A DNA stretch of 64,000 nt from Phyto melanocephala (Eukaryota; Arthropoda; Insecta; Diptera; Rhinophoridae). Location: positions 54,858,997 to 54,922,996 of the forward strand of contig OW799237.1 of assembly GCA_941918925.1 (NCBI GenBank), given 5' to 3'. The stretch's first letter is position 1, and each line of letters opens with the position of its first letter. Positions 23,474-33,369 of this stretch are shown piece by piece. The translations under genes and the position numbers were made by a program. Under the pieces are notes generated by a model that was given only the letters and a program-made list of their open reading frames with translations, made no database searches and had not been told where the DNA came from.

Positions 23474-23942
23474 TATACCCTTTACAGAGCGTGTAAGGGT
23501 TTGTCATTCCGTGAGAAATTTCTACAATATTCGTTTGCGACCTTATAAAGAATATATTTGCTAGAAGCTTATAACAAGAGAAGGGTGCCATGGTGGACTA
23601 GTCAGTAGCGTGTTGGTGTGTTAATTTGGGGGTTGTGGGTTCAATTCCCGCCAGAGACTCTGGACTAGTTGCTTCTCTTCTCTATTTTCTATTCTATTCT
23701 TACTTTTAAATTCAGGTATCACAATGGGATCATTATAATGGACCCAAGTGAGCTGCACAACAGCAGCCTGTTCTACCTAACCTTACCTATAACAAGAGAA
23801 ATCGATTGTCTGTCTGTCTTGCCATCTATCCGTGTGTATCTTAAAATCAAGCAAAAAACCTGTAGTATCTCGTCTTTTTACAACACATTCATGCAAACTG
23901 GATGAATGTAGGTTCGAATCGCAGTTGACGCAAATATTTTTT
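23474..23942 (+). mobile_element. DINE-1/Helentron-like element, 5' part, split by a SINE
   Basis: The start TTATACCCTTTACAGAGCGT, then GTAAGGG and TTTGTCATTCCGTGAGAAAT, is the 5' inverted-repeat end of this family. The copy continues after the SINE with GATTGTCTGTCTGTCTTGCC, the GTCY-type core. It is followed by the 5' end of another family member at 23943. Confidence 0.6.
23583..23787 (+). repeat. tRNA-derived SINE, copy 2, with perfect target duplication
   Basis: The 205-bp element starts GGGTGCCATGGTGGACTAG; the A-box-like segment GGACTAGTCAG and B-box GGTTCAATTCCC lie 40 or so bases apart, then CGCCAGAGACTC and the same body as copy 1. It ends CTACCTAACCTTACC. A 13-base direct repeat, TATAACAAGAGAA, flanks it (23570-23582 and 23788-23800). 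The perfect duplication shows a recent insertion into the DINE-1-like copy. Confidence 0.9.
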
Positions 23943-24304
23943 TATGCCCTTCACCTGTGGTGCACAAGGGTATATATAGCTTTGTCATTCCCTTTGTCCA
24001 GGAATGAATCGCTATTGAAATTCAGTACAATCGCCCTATAACTTTCTGAGATATGACCAAAAAACCACGACCACCTCGTTATTTTTTCACAATTACAACA
24101 ACAACATACATACATATATACTGGTAAAAGTAAACGTGGCATCGAATCCCAGCTGAGCCAAAAAAGTTTTTTTTTATTAATTTTTTTATTTTATATATTA
24201 TTTATATTTTTATTATTTTTTTTAAATTTTATTTTTGAATTTTTTTTGTAATTTTTTTTTTAGAAACATACATAGGTAAACCCAATTATAATTTTACAAT
24301 GGTA
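23943..24304 (+). mobile_element. DINE-1/Helentron-like element, left half (right half 31517-31655)
   Basis: It starts TTATGCCCTTCACCTGTGGT, then GCACAAGGGTATATATAG and TTTGTCATTCC, followed by GATATGACCAAAAAACCACG and the block GTGGCATCGAATCCCAGCTG. The sequence stops at GGTA (24301-24304), resumes after the LTR retrotransposon at 31521 with TGTTTTTACATG, and ends at the hairpin terminus ATTCGGTACGGCCGAAT, AGCACTGTTACTTGTTTTT (31610-31655). Confidence 0.75.
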
Positions 24305-24953
24305 TGTAGCGAAGCTAATATAAAGCACTGCAGGGCACTTCACTCAAAAACACATTTGTACCGCAGGGTACCTAAACTCACAATTATTTTGGTAAACTGT
24401 AATATAAACCCTGTTGTGACGATATAGTAAATGAATGTGTGTGAAATAAGCCGCGATTGAGAAAAGTTCGCATTACTTGAATTCGTCTGGCAAGCGTCTA
24501 GCGGCAGTTGACAATATCAAGTGTTTGTGTGCCGTTTTGGGCAATGATATAAACACACACACGAACCTACACTATTGGTGTGCATGTGTATTACAGTGCC
24601 GGACGGCTTCATATTACTTTCATTTTTCATATTCTTTCCCACGGCATATCAGTGTGGGACTGACAACTAAATTTTAAGAACTAACACTAGTTATTTAATT
24701 ATAATAATAATTTTAGAATAAGTACTAACCAACACTAGACTACTTTTAAGATTCTCATAAGTAGTATATAAGGAAATAATTTTAAGAACAAAATAACAAT
24801 TATAATTTAACTACACTTACATAGTTGAGCTTCTTAGAGGAGCTCCTAAAACTAAATACTAAATAAAAATCACAGTAGAGCTCCTAGAAGAGCTCAATGG
24901 AAAATCAACAAATAATCTGTTTCCTTATGATAAATTATTAAACTAAATTTACA
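24305..24953 (+). repeat. 5' LTR
   Basis: TG...CA bounded. It contains AATATAAACCCTG and several GAGCTCCT motifs near its 3' end (24836-24895). It differs from the 3' LTR by scattered substitutions and lacks the 12-base segment ACTCTTGCCGTT present at 31087 or so in the 3' LTR. Confidence 0.93.
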
Positions 24954-24971
24954 TGGCGATCCTGTCAGTTT
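24954..24971 (+). promoter_or_regulatory. Primer-binding site
   Basis: TGGCGATCCTGTCAG directly follows the CA of the 5' LTR. Minus-strand DNA synthesis is primed here by a tRNA 3' end, whose CCA pairs with the first TGG. The TGGCGA start is like the arginine-tRNA site of 412/mdg1 elements, but I cannot confirm the tRNA. Confidence 0.7.
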
Positions 24972-25074
24972 AAGGAGTGCAATAATAATAATAATAATAA
25001 GCACCCTTAAAAACTAAAGACAGTAAATAACATCTGAAAAAAAGGAGTGCTCCAAGAGACACCGTCAAAACTGA

Positions 25075-26241
25075 GTGCTATTTAAATCAAGAGCACCAGC
25101 GAAAATTTATTCTGACGGACAGCCAAGTTTCTGTCAGCTACGAGGAAGAAGACTATCTAGCCAAAAGATAGGTATGACCAAGGCAAAAGAAGGCCCTCGA
25201 CCGATCACAATCCAAGAATATAAGAAGAGGATTGAGCGAAGAAAAAAGGAGGAAGATTACAAAATACCTGTAGTAAAGAAGCCAAAAAGAAGAGGAGGAC
25301 ATCTGGTCCGCATAAAGAGAGAGAAACCTTATTGCTGCGTGAAGTCAACAAGGAACCACCACCACAGCTAGCCATAAGGTATTCGCAGAGGCATTTTATT
25401 TGAATGTTAGGGAACAGCTGCTAACGGTTACGTCAAGAAAAGGTATACAGATAGAAATTCCATCTACATTACACGAAAGATTTCACCTTTTGAGGAGAAA
25501 AGTGAAATGGCTCAGTCAGTTACGGAATTTTTTATCTGAAACTTAAGAACATTTATAGATTCTCTAAATTTGGTAGACAATTTAAAAGGAGCACATGAGA
25601 ATGTGGCAGTTTCATTGATAAAGACCAAATTGAAAGGTACAGCGAGAAATTTTATTGGCGAGGAAGCAACAATTTCGCAAATAATACAAAAACTTAAAGA
25701 AATAAAGAAACCAGAATCAGTGGAAGTAATTTTTGCTAAGATAGTGAATTTTAGACAGAATAATAAGATAGCGAATACATATTGTGCGGAAATAGAAAGT
25801 CTTACAAAGGCATTGTAAAACACCTATATTTCCGATGGATTATCTGTTGAACTAGCGAGTAAATATTCCATACAGCTTGCAGTCAGGGCAATGACCAAAA
25901 ACTGTACGATAGACCGCGTGAAACTTATAATGGAAGCGGGTCAATTCAACAATATGAACGAAGCGATAAGTAAATTTGTCAACAGTTGCACAGAAGCAAC
26001 TGGACAACAAAACTCTATTCTGTATTACAGACAAAGAAGAAAATTTAACAACAATTTACAATTTAATAACAATAATACCGGAAGATTCAGAAAGGGAGGA
26101 TACAACCATCCTCGAAATTTCAACAATAATTATAGAAATAATAACAACAACAATAGCAACAGAGATGGACAAAGATATAATCGCAGACACAGGAACTATG
26201 TCAGAGCGACCGAGTCAAACGGAAATTTCTCGGAAAACTAA
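25075..26241 (+). pseudogene. gag region of the LTR retrotransposon
   Basis: The N-terminal part (25075-25371) is basic: GPRPITIQEYKKRIERRKKE. After a frame change the capsid-like region reads FRTFIDSLNLVDNLKGAHEN and VSLIKTKLKGTARNFI (25540-25660), interrupted by stops at 25542 and 25816. The C-terminal part (25891-26241) is asparagine- and arginine-rich (FRKGGYNHPRNFNNNYRNNN) and has no CCHC zinc knuckle; a basic tail instead of a knuckle is usual for the 412/mdg1 lineage. The gene would encode the particle structural protein and is broken. Confidence 0.75.
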
Positions 26242-26289
26242 ATGCGACCCCTAAGATAAAACAAAAAGATAATAAAGTATACAACCTTA

Positions 26290-26606
26290 ACCTTAACCTA
26301 TGTTTTTTCATCAATATCAAGATAAATGAAACCAATGCATTCGTAAATTTACTCGTAGATAAAGGAGCTGACATATCACTAATAAAATCAATATATTTCA
26401 ATCGGAATCAAATCAATACTCGCAGATACACAACGTTGAGTGAAATAGGACAGGGAAAAATAAGATCCTTAGGAAATATATTTTTTGACTTGAAATTCGA
26501 TAAATTTTTAATACCACATGATTTCCAAGTAGTACGGGATGATTTTCCAATACCTTGTGATGGTATCATTGGAATAGATTATATGAAGAAATATAATTGT
26601 ATATAA
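26290..26606 (+). pseudogene. Aspartic protease region, active site altered
   Basis: The translation gives INETNAFVNLLVDKGADISL, later IGQGKIRSLGNIFF and CDGIIGIDYMKKYNC. The position and the flanking residues are those of a retroviral-type aspartic protease, whose active site is normally D-T/S-G-A. Here the threonine codon has become a lysine codon (GAT AAA GGA), giving DKGA. This should abolish cleavage of the polyprotein. A stop after YNCI at 26606 follows. Confidence 0.75.
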
Positions 26607-26663
26607 CGTTTTGATGAAGATTGCGATTACCTTATCCTACATCCATTTAATATACCACAACCA

Positions 26664-28244
26664 ATGACAACTGCGAACGATAATGTCATTTTACCACCAA
26701 GATCGGAAGTTATTCGTGAAATAAAATTAAGTAATTCAGAGAAGGAAATATTAATTCCGAATCAAGAGATTGAACCAGGTGTTTTTATTGCAAACACATT
26801 AGTAAAATCAGATAAGGCATTTATACGTATTTTGAATACTAATACCTCCATCACCAAAATTAATCAAAATAAAATAAAAACAGACAGCATATCCGAATAT
26901 GACATCGTAGGAAATAGAAATAAAACAAAAAATAGGAAATCCGAAATACTAAGAATTTTAGACAAGAATTTCCCAGAATAATTTAAGGATATATTGAATA
27001 ACTTGTGTTTAGGATACACAGATATTTTTGGGTTAGCAACGGAAGCAATATCAACTAACAACTTCTATAAACAAAGGTTAAGAGTAAAAGATACACAACC
27101 AGTATACAAAAAAAATTATCGCATACCACACACCCACAAAGAAGAAATTAACAAACAAGTGGAAAAGTTGATAAATGATAAAATAGTTGAACCATCATAC
27201 TCGGAATACAACAGTCCAGTCTTACTAGTACCAAAGAAATCACTTCCCGGTTCGAGCAATAAAATATGGAGACTCGTCATTAATTATAGACAAATCAATA
27301 AAAAATTGATGGCAGATAAATTTCCATTACCTAGGATAGACGATATCTTGGATCAACTAGGCAGAGCAAAGTATTTCTCTTGCTTAGATTTGATGTCAGG
27401 ATTTCATCAAATAGGTTTGGAAGAAAATTCCAGAGATTTAACATCATTTTCAACAAATAATGGGTCGTACAGATTTACGAGATTACCATATGGTCTTAAA
27501 ATAGCTTCAAATTCTTTCCAAATAATGATGACACTTGCTTTCAGTGGATTACAACCTGATCAAGCATTCTTGTATATGGATGATTTAGTAGTACTAGGAT
27601 GTTCAGAGAAACATATGTTATCTAATTTAACGAAAGTATTCGATCTATGTCGTAAACACAATCTTAAATTACACCTGGAAAAATGTTCATTTTTTATGAG
27701 AGAAGTTACATATCTTGGACATAAGTGTACGGATAAAGGAATACTGCCAGATGATAGTAAATATTCAATTATAGAAAACTATCCGACACCAACCGACGAA
27801 AAAAGTGCAAAAAGATTTGTAGCTTTTTGTAATTATTATCGACGTTTCATAAAAAATTTTTCGCAACATTCCAGACACCTTACACGATTGTCTAGAAAGG
27901 GAGTAAATTTTGAATGGACACAAGAGTGTGAAAAGGCATTTCGATACTTAAATAAATCATTATTGAGCCCTACTTTACTACAGTATCCAGATTTTACAAA
28001 GGAATTTTGTATAACCACTGACGCCAGCAAATATGCTTGCGGTGCAGTACTAACACAAGTGTATCACGACAAACAATTACCAGTAGCCTATGCCTCGAAG
28101 ACATTTACAAAAGGTGAAAGTAACAAATCCACCATAGAACAGGAGCTGATAGCAATACACTGGGCTATTAACCACTTCAAACCATATTTATACGGAAAAC
28201 ATTTCCTCATTCGTACAGACCACTATCTTATTTGTGTTCAATGA
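26664..28244 (+). pseudogene. Reverse transcriptase and RNase H of the LTR retrotransposon
   Basis: An in-frame stop at 26979-26981 separates a leading block from the 416-residue ORF at 26994-28244. In that ORF: palm entry KIWRLVINYRQINKK (residues 90-104), FPLPRIDDILDQLGRAKYFS (110-129), LDLMSGFHQI (131-140), YMDD catalytic box (194-197), then tether and RNase H with TTDAS (D343), E384 and TDH (D409). The reading frame is lost at TDHYLI, and the RNase H tail (SSKLTRIRQDLEEYDFTVEY, DNYVADALSRI) continues in another frame at 28232-28360. The RT core itself is intact. Confidence 0.9.
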
Positions 28245-28379
28245 AAAACTCAAGCTCTAAATTAACGAGAATAAGACAAGATCTCGAAGAGTATGACTTC
28301 ACAGTGGAGTATCTTAGGGGGAAAGATAATTATGTAGCCGACGCGCTATCGAGAATTAACATAAAAGATCTACAGAAAA

Positions 28380-30664
28380 TGAATCAAAATACAAATGACA
28401 TACTAAGAATAGAAACAAGAGCTATGACACGAAAGAAAAATAATATTGAAAATAGAAACCTAAATAATAAGAATATAAAGAGAGAAATGAATGATAAGCC
28501 CAAAATATATATACCATTGAAGAATACTGACGTCAGGAGATATTATAAATTAAAGATTACTCCAGCAAGATGCTATATAAAGCGAGGTAAATCTATAACA
28601 GCAAACATAACTATTAATGATTTGTTTATTGTTTGTTTATTAATGGGAATATTAACTTAGGACAATTTTTCCCAAGGCTCGAAAAAGTTGCCGATAAGCA
28701 CAATATTAATAAGTTACAAGTGGCACCTAGCGACAAAATTTTCGAATTATTAAGATTAAAAGTAGCGCTACTTAACATGGTGACCCACATAGATAAGAAT
28801 AATGCTGTTAAAATTCCGGAAATATTAGATAAATATCACAGTGACCCAATAGAAGGAGGACACTGCGGAATCTTTAGGACAATAGAAAAGATAAGAAGAT
28901 ATTATTACTAGAAAAATATGTCCAAAGATATAACAAAGTTTGTAAAAGAATGACATAAGTGTCAAATAGCTAAAACTACAAAACATCTAAAGAGTCCATT
29001 AATTATCACACCAACACCAGCTGCAGCATTCGTGTATACAATAGGACCATTCCCAAAATCCTTACATGGCAATGAATATGCCGTTACGATAATATGTGAC
29101 TTGACGAAATATTTAGTCACCATACCGGTACCAAATAAGAATGCCAGAACAATTGCAAAAGCAACATTTGAGAATTTTATCCTGACCTGTCCGATGAAGA
29201 CGTTCATTTCGGACATGGGAACAAAATACAAGAATTCCATACTAACTGAACTATGCAACTTGCTAAAAATTTAGAAATTACTTCAACAGCACATCATCAC
29301 CAAACAGTAGGGACGATAGAACGAAGTCACCGAACATTTAATGAATACGTACGATCATACGTATCGGTTGACAAAACAGATTGGGATGAATGGCTGAAAT
29401 ATTTTACATATTGTTTTAACACCACACCATCGACAGTTCACAATTACTGTCCTTACGAACTAATTTTTTCAAGAACTCCCAACAAATTTAAGCAATTCAG
29501 TTAGATAGATGGAATTACACCACTATATAATGTAGATAATTATGCCATAGAGGCAAAATATAGATTAGAAATAGCACATAAGAGAGCGCAATTACTATTA
29601 AATAGGAATAAGGAAAAACAAAAAGCTAATTATGATAGAAATACTAAGGATCATAAATTAAGAATAGGAGATAAGGTTATACTTAGGAATGAATCAGGTC
29701 ATAAAATAGATAAAAACAAGTAAGAGCGCTATATTCGGCCGTGCCGAATCTTATATACCCTTCACAACGTGTAGTCATGCAATAACAGTAGTTTGTATCA
29801 CCATTCATCTCATATGAAATACGTACATACATATAAAAAATATACATATATAAAAAACATCCCATTGTAAAATTATAAATTTACGTATGTATGTTAAAAA
29901 ATAAAAAAAAAAATTTAAAAAAAAAATTTAAAAAAAAATTTAAAAAAAAAATTATATTAAAATATATATAATTAATGTAAAACAAAAAAAAAATAAAAAA
30001 AAAAATAAAAAAAAATTAAAAAAAAAATAATAAGAATATAAATAGTATATAAAATAATAAATAAAAAAAAAAATTAAAAAAATTTAAAAAAAAATTTTTA
30101 ATATATGAAAAAAAATTTTTTTTTGGCTCAGCTGGGATTCGATGCCACGTTTTCTCTAACCAGTATACACGTTTGTATGTATGTATGTTGTTGTTGTAAT
30201 GTTGTTTTTGTGAAAAAAAAATCGAGGTGGTCGTGGGTTTTTGCTCATATCTCAGTTGTTTATGTACCGATGTTTCTGATTTTCAATAGCGATCTACTCC
30301 CGAATATTTCTGATATTTTAATACCTCACCCGGGTCCAAGCGATGTCGGGGGGCTTCAAAAAGTTGATTTCAACATACACACGGACAGACGGTCAGACGG
30401 ACAGACTGACAGAGCTTAATCGACTTCCCTATTCATAAGCTTTCAGAAAATATATACTTTATGGGGTCGGAAATGAAAATTGTAGAAATTTCACACGGAA
30501 TGACAAACCTATATATACCCTTTTTCACTGTGTGAAGGGTATAAATATAAGGGACCTTATAAAATAGTAAACATAGACTTAAGAAACAATATAACCATAG
30601 AAGATAAGCAAAATAAACAAAAACCAGTAGTACATAAGAATAGGCTTAAAATTTATTATAATTA
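28380..30664 (+). pseudogene. Integrase of the LTR retrotransposon, interrupted
   Basis: The zinc-binding region is visible as KYHSDPIEGGHCGIFRTIEK followed by a stop at 28909 and, further on, KCQIAKTTKH. The catalytic core reads TIGPFPKSLHGNEYAVTIIC, FISDMGTKYKN and, after a frame change at 29272, STAHHHQTVGTIERSH with the third acidic residue. The first catalytic aspartate expected just before TIGP is missing (the residues are AAAFVY). The C-terminal domain is split by the element at 29716-30543: RIGDKVILRNESGHKID before, GPYKIVNIDLRNNITIEDKQ after, ending KIYYN and a stop. It would insert element DNA; this copy cannot. Confidence 0.82.
29716..30543 (-). mobile_element. DINE-1/Helentron-like element nested in integrase
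   Basis: Plus-strand left edge ACAAGTAAGAGCGCTATATTC, then GGCCGTGCCGAATC (hairpin TTCGGCCGTGCCGAA), then TATATACCCTTCAC. The right edge is ACCCTTTTTCACTGTGTGAAG then GGTATA, an inverted repeat GTGAAGGGTATA. Near the right end is the core GACGGTCAGACGGACAGACTGAC, which on the minus strand is a run of GTCY units, as in Drosophila DINE-1. A long A-rich stretch fills the middle. Removing it restores integrase sequence, so the insert is exact to within a few bases. Confidence 0.75.
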
Positions 30665-30696
30665 ATAAAGTTGCAATGGCCATGCAACATAGATAT

Positions 30697-30733
<37 letters not shown>

Positions 30734-30847
30734 CATATAATTTTACAAAAATAATTACAATATAATAAGAGTATCTAATAATTACAAATCATATATATGT
30801 AGATTTAAGAATGTCCATAAAACTAATGTTATATGAACATTCATGCG

Positions 30848-30858
30848 AATAAAGGAGG
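30848..30858 (+). promoter_or_regulatory. Polypurine tract
   Basis: AATAAAGGAGG immediately precedes the TG of the 3' LTR, the usual place for the plus-strand primer. Short and interrupted by one T. Confidence 0.7.
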
Positions 30859-31516
30859 TGTAGCGAAGCTAATATAAATCACTGCAGGACACTTCACTCA
30901 AAAACACATTTGTACCGCAGGGTACCTAAACTCACAATTATTTTGGTAAATTGTAATATAAACCCTGTTGTGACGATATAAATGAATGTGTGTGAAATAA
31001 GCCGCGCTTGAGAAAAGTTCGCATTACTTGAATTCGTCTGGCAAGCGTCTAGCGGCAGTTGACAATATCAAGTGTTTGTGTGCCGTTACTCTTGCCGTTT
31101 TGGGCAATGATATAAACACACACACGAACCTACACTATTGGTGTGTGTGTGCATTACAGTGCCGGACCGCTTCATATTACTTTCATTTTTCATATTCTTT
31201 CCCACGGCATATCAGTGTGGGACTGACAACTAAATTTTAAGTTCTAACACTAGTTATTTAATTATAATAATAATTTTAGAATAAGTACTAACCAACACTA
31301 GACTACTTTTAAGATTCTCATAAGTAGTATATAAGGAAATAATTTTTAGAACAAAATAACAATTATAATTTAACTACACTTACATAGTTGAGCTTCTTAG
31401 AGGAGCTCCTAAAATTAAATACTAAATAAAAATCACAGTAGAGCTCCTAGAAGAGCTCACTGGAAAATCAACAAATAATCTGTTTCCTTATGATAAATTA
31501 TTAAACTAAATTTACA
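30859..31516 (+). repeat. 3' LTR
   Basis: TG...CA bounded partner of 24305-24953, with GGTA after it. Contains the 12-base ACTCTTGCCGTT segment absent from the 5' copy. Confidence 0.93.
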
Positions 31517-31520
31517 GGTA

Positions 31521-31655
31521 TGTTTTTACATGTATGAACGTATTTTAGAAGAGATAATGGTGATACAAACAATTGTTATTGCATGACTACAAGTTGTGAA
31601 GGGTATATAAGATTCGGTACGGCCGAATATAGCACTGTTACTTGTTTTTATATAT
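31521..31655 (+). mobile_element. DINE-1/Helentron-like element, right half
   Basis: Continues 23943-24304 after the LTR element and its GGTA duplication. It contains GTTGTGAAGGGTATATAAG and the hairpin ATTCGGTACGGCCGAAT, then AGCACTGTTACTTGTTTTT, the common 3' end. Confidence 0.75.
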
Positions 31656-31937
31656 ACTTGTTTTTTTTTTATGCACACATAAATTTACTTAATATATAAT
31701 ATTACACTGGGATGTTATTAAGCAGGTAAAATCATTATATAGATAATGAAACATATGTATATGTACATATGTATGTACGTAATTTATATTAATGAGTTTT
31801 TAAAAATAATAAATAAAAATCCAATTTAAGATATACCCACATATTTGATATGTTAGTTATATATAACTCAAAGTAAATATGCATTCCTTAAATTATCTTT
31901 TATTAAATCTGCACACAAATACAAATAATTAAAATAT

Positions 31938-31992
31938 GTTGGTGGTCTAGTGATTTTGTCACTGAAGCTGATTCAAATCCGGGTGCTCCAAA
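31938..31992 (+). other. tRNA-like / SINE-head-like segment
   Basis: GGTGGTCTAGTGATTTTGTC resembles an A box, and CTGATTCAAATCCGGGTGC resembles a B box and the T arm, followed by a T-run. At about 52 bases it is too short for a tRNA and no acceptor stem pairs, so this is at best a decayed SINE head. Confidence 0.3.
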
Positions 31993-32039
31993 TTTTTGTG
32001 TCTATCTTTTTTTAATTATTAATATATACAGAACCTTCC

Positions 32040-32520
32040 TATATACATAGTTTTACGATAGGTTTTTAAAAAACTGACGGATAAGGAAAATCATTTAAAA
32101 TCAAATATGGCATTTCTGAAAGCTTATGCATAGGAAGTCTATTAAGCATTATCCGTCTGTCAACTTTTGAAGACTTCCGACATCGCCAAGACCCGTGTAA
32201 TGTATCGAAATATCAGAAATATTCAGGAGCAGATTGGTATTAAAATTCGCCCCATAAATATCTGAGATATGAGCAAATAAAAATGACTGCCTCAGTTTTT
32301 TCACTTAATTTTACCATTTCAGCCCTAGGATAATTTATAGACATGGTTGTTACTATGTTTTTATACATTTGGTATGTTTCTGGAGATACTCATGAAAAAT
32401 TTTGAACGAATTGGTCACTCATCGGCAGAGTTATAGGCAAAAATTATTATTTAAATATACATATATTTTTTTTTTAATATAGCAAAATTTTGTTAAGCTC
32501 CAAAATAATTTTTGAATTTT
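32040..32520 (+). mobile_element. DINE-1/Helentron-like relic
   Basis: GAAAGCTTATGCATAGGAAG, TCTATTAAGCATTATCCGTC and ATATCAGAAATATTCAGGAG match in order the reverse complement of the 5' part of the element at 29716. Both ends are decayed. Confidence 0.55.
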
Positions 32521-32581
32521 CGTATATTTTTTTTATTTATTTATTTAATAGATGAATGCAATACAACAAGAACAAGTCTTA

Positions 32582-33191
32582 TACCATAGATAGACGACAG
32601 CGTTAATTTGCATTAAAAGCGTAATTCAAATTAACTATTGAATTATCCCCATTCCAATGTGTATTAGATTTCACGTAAATGCACTAAATCATATTGAATT
32701 TATACTGCATTTAGCAATTTCAATTTGGCAACACGGTCAGCAATCAATCAAAAATGTAAAATTAAAATAGATTCGATATGTTGAAATTTTTTACATATTT
32801 TTTGGAATGCCTTTCTGTTTAGGTATAAGTTTTCCTTAATACTGGTATCGTCCATCGTAATCACTCTTACTCTCCCAAAAAATGCTGTTACGGTCCCTTA
32901 AAAAAAATACCACATACATACCTACAGATGTATGTACATACATACATATGTATGTATGAATTATAACCTCCATGAAAAGATACCATTAAACCTACGAATT
33001 TCCACAATTCCCTTTCTCTTATTTCAGAGTGTCTTTCTGCCATCCCAACTTGTAGCAACATCTTCAGATTTCTGATTGCTAGTGCATTTACAATTTTTAC
33101 TAAATGCAAAAACTGTCGTCTGTCACAGCAAAACTTTAATTTGCATTAGTGAGATTTTAATGCAAATTAACACTGTCGTCTGTCTATGGTA
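32582..33191. mobile_element. PIF/Harbinger-like non-autonomous TIR element, 610 bp
   Basis: The ends TACCATAGATAGACGACAGC and, inverted, TACCATAGACAGACGACAGT continue on both sides with GTTAATTTGCATTAAAA, giving a 37-bp inverted repeat with two mismatches. The 3-base direct repeat TTA flanks it at 32579-32581 and 33192-33194. There is no transposase. The TTA duplication points to PIF/Harbinger. Confidence 0.82.
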
Positions 33192-33369
33192 TTATATTAG
33201 AGTATTGCAGTATTGGGTAGAGATTTGGTATACATTGTGTGTAAAAAAAAAAGTAAAAGAATATAACAATGAGACATATTTAGCACAAAAAATAATTTAA
33301 TCCATATTAATATTAAAAAAAAATAATAATAATAAAATAGGAGGGAACAAAACATACAAACAAAAAATT

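Larger units (their letters stand above)
24305..31516 (+). mobile_element. LTR retrotransposon, 412/mdg1-type Ty3/gypsy, inactive
   Basis: Two LTRs of 649 and 658 bp start TGTAGCG and end TTTACA, flanked by the 4-base duplication GGTA (24301-24304, 31517-31520). Internal order: gag, protease, reverse transcriptase, RNase H, integrase; no env-like ORF follows. The pol protein blocks closely resemble the 412/mdg1 lineage of fly elements. Stops, frameshifts, an altered protease active site and a nested 828-bp element show it is dead. About fifteen substitutions and a 12-base indel separate the LTRs by eye (around 2%), so it is not recent. Confidence 0.92.

Noticed and set aside
23905..23942. GTAGGTTCGAATCGCAGTTG as a tRNA B box
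   Set aside because: No A box at the right distance and no cloverleaf; a similar GCATCGAATCCC motif belongs to the DINE-1-like body.
30105..30419. 104-residue ORF, and its sisters at 43953 and 24477/31028
   Set aside because: They fall in the DINE-1-like element body or in the LTRs and recur with those repeats. No protein features beyond low-complexity stretches.
31938..31992. tRNA gene
   Set aside because: A- and B-box-like sequences are present, but the segment is too short and has no acceptor stem; kept only as a weak SINE-head candidate.
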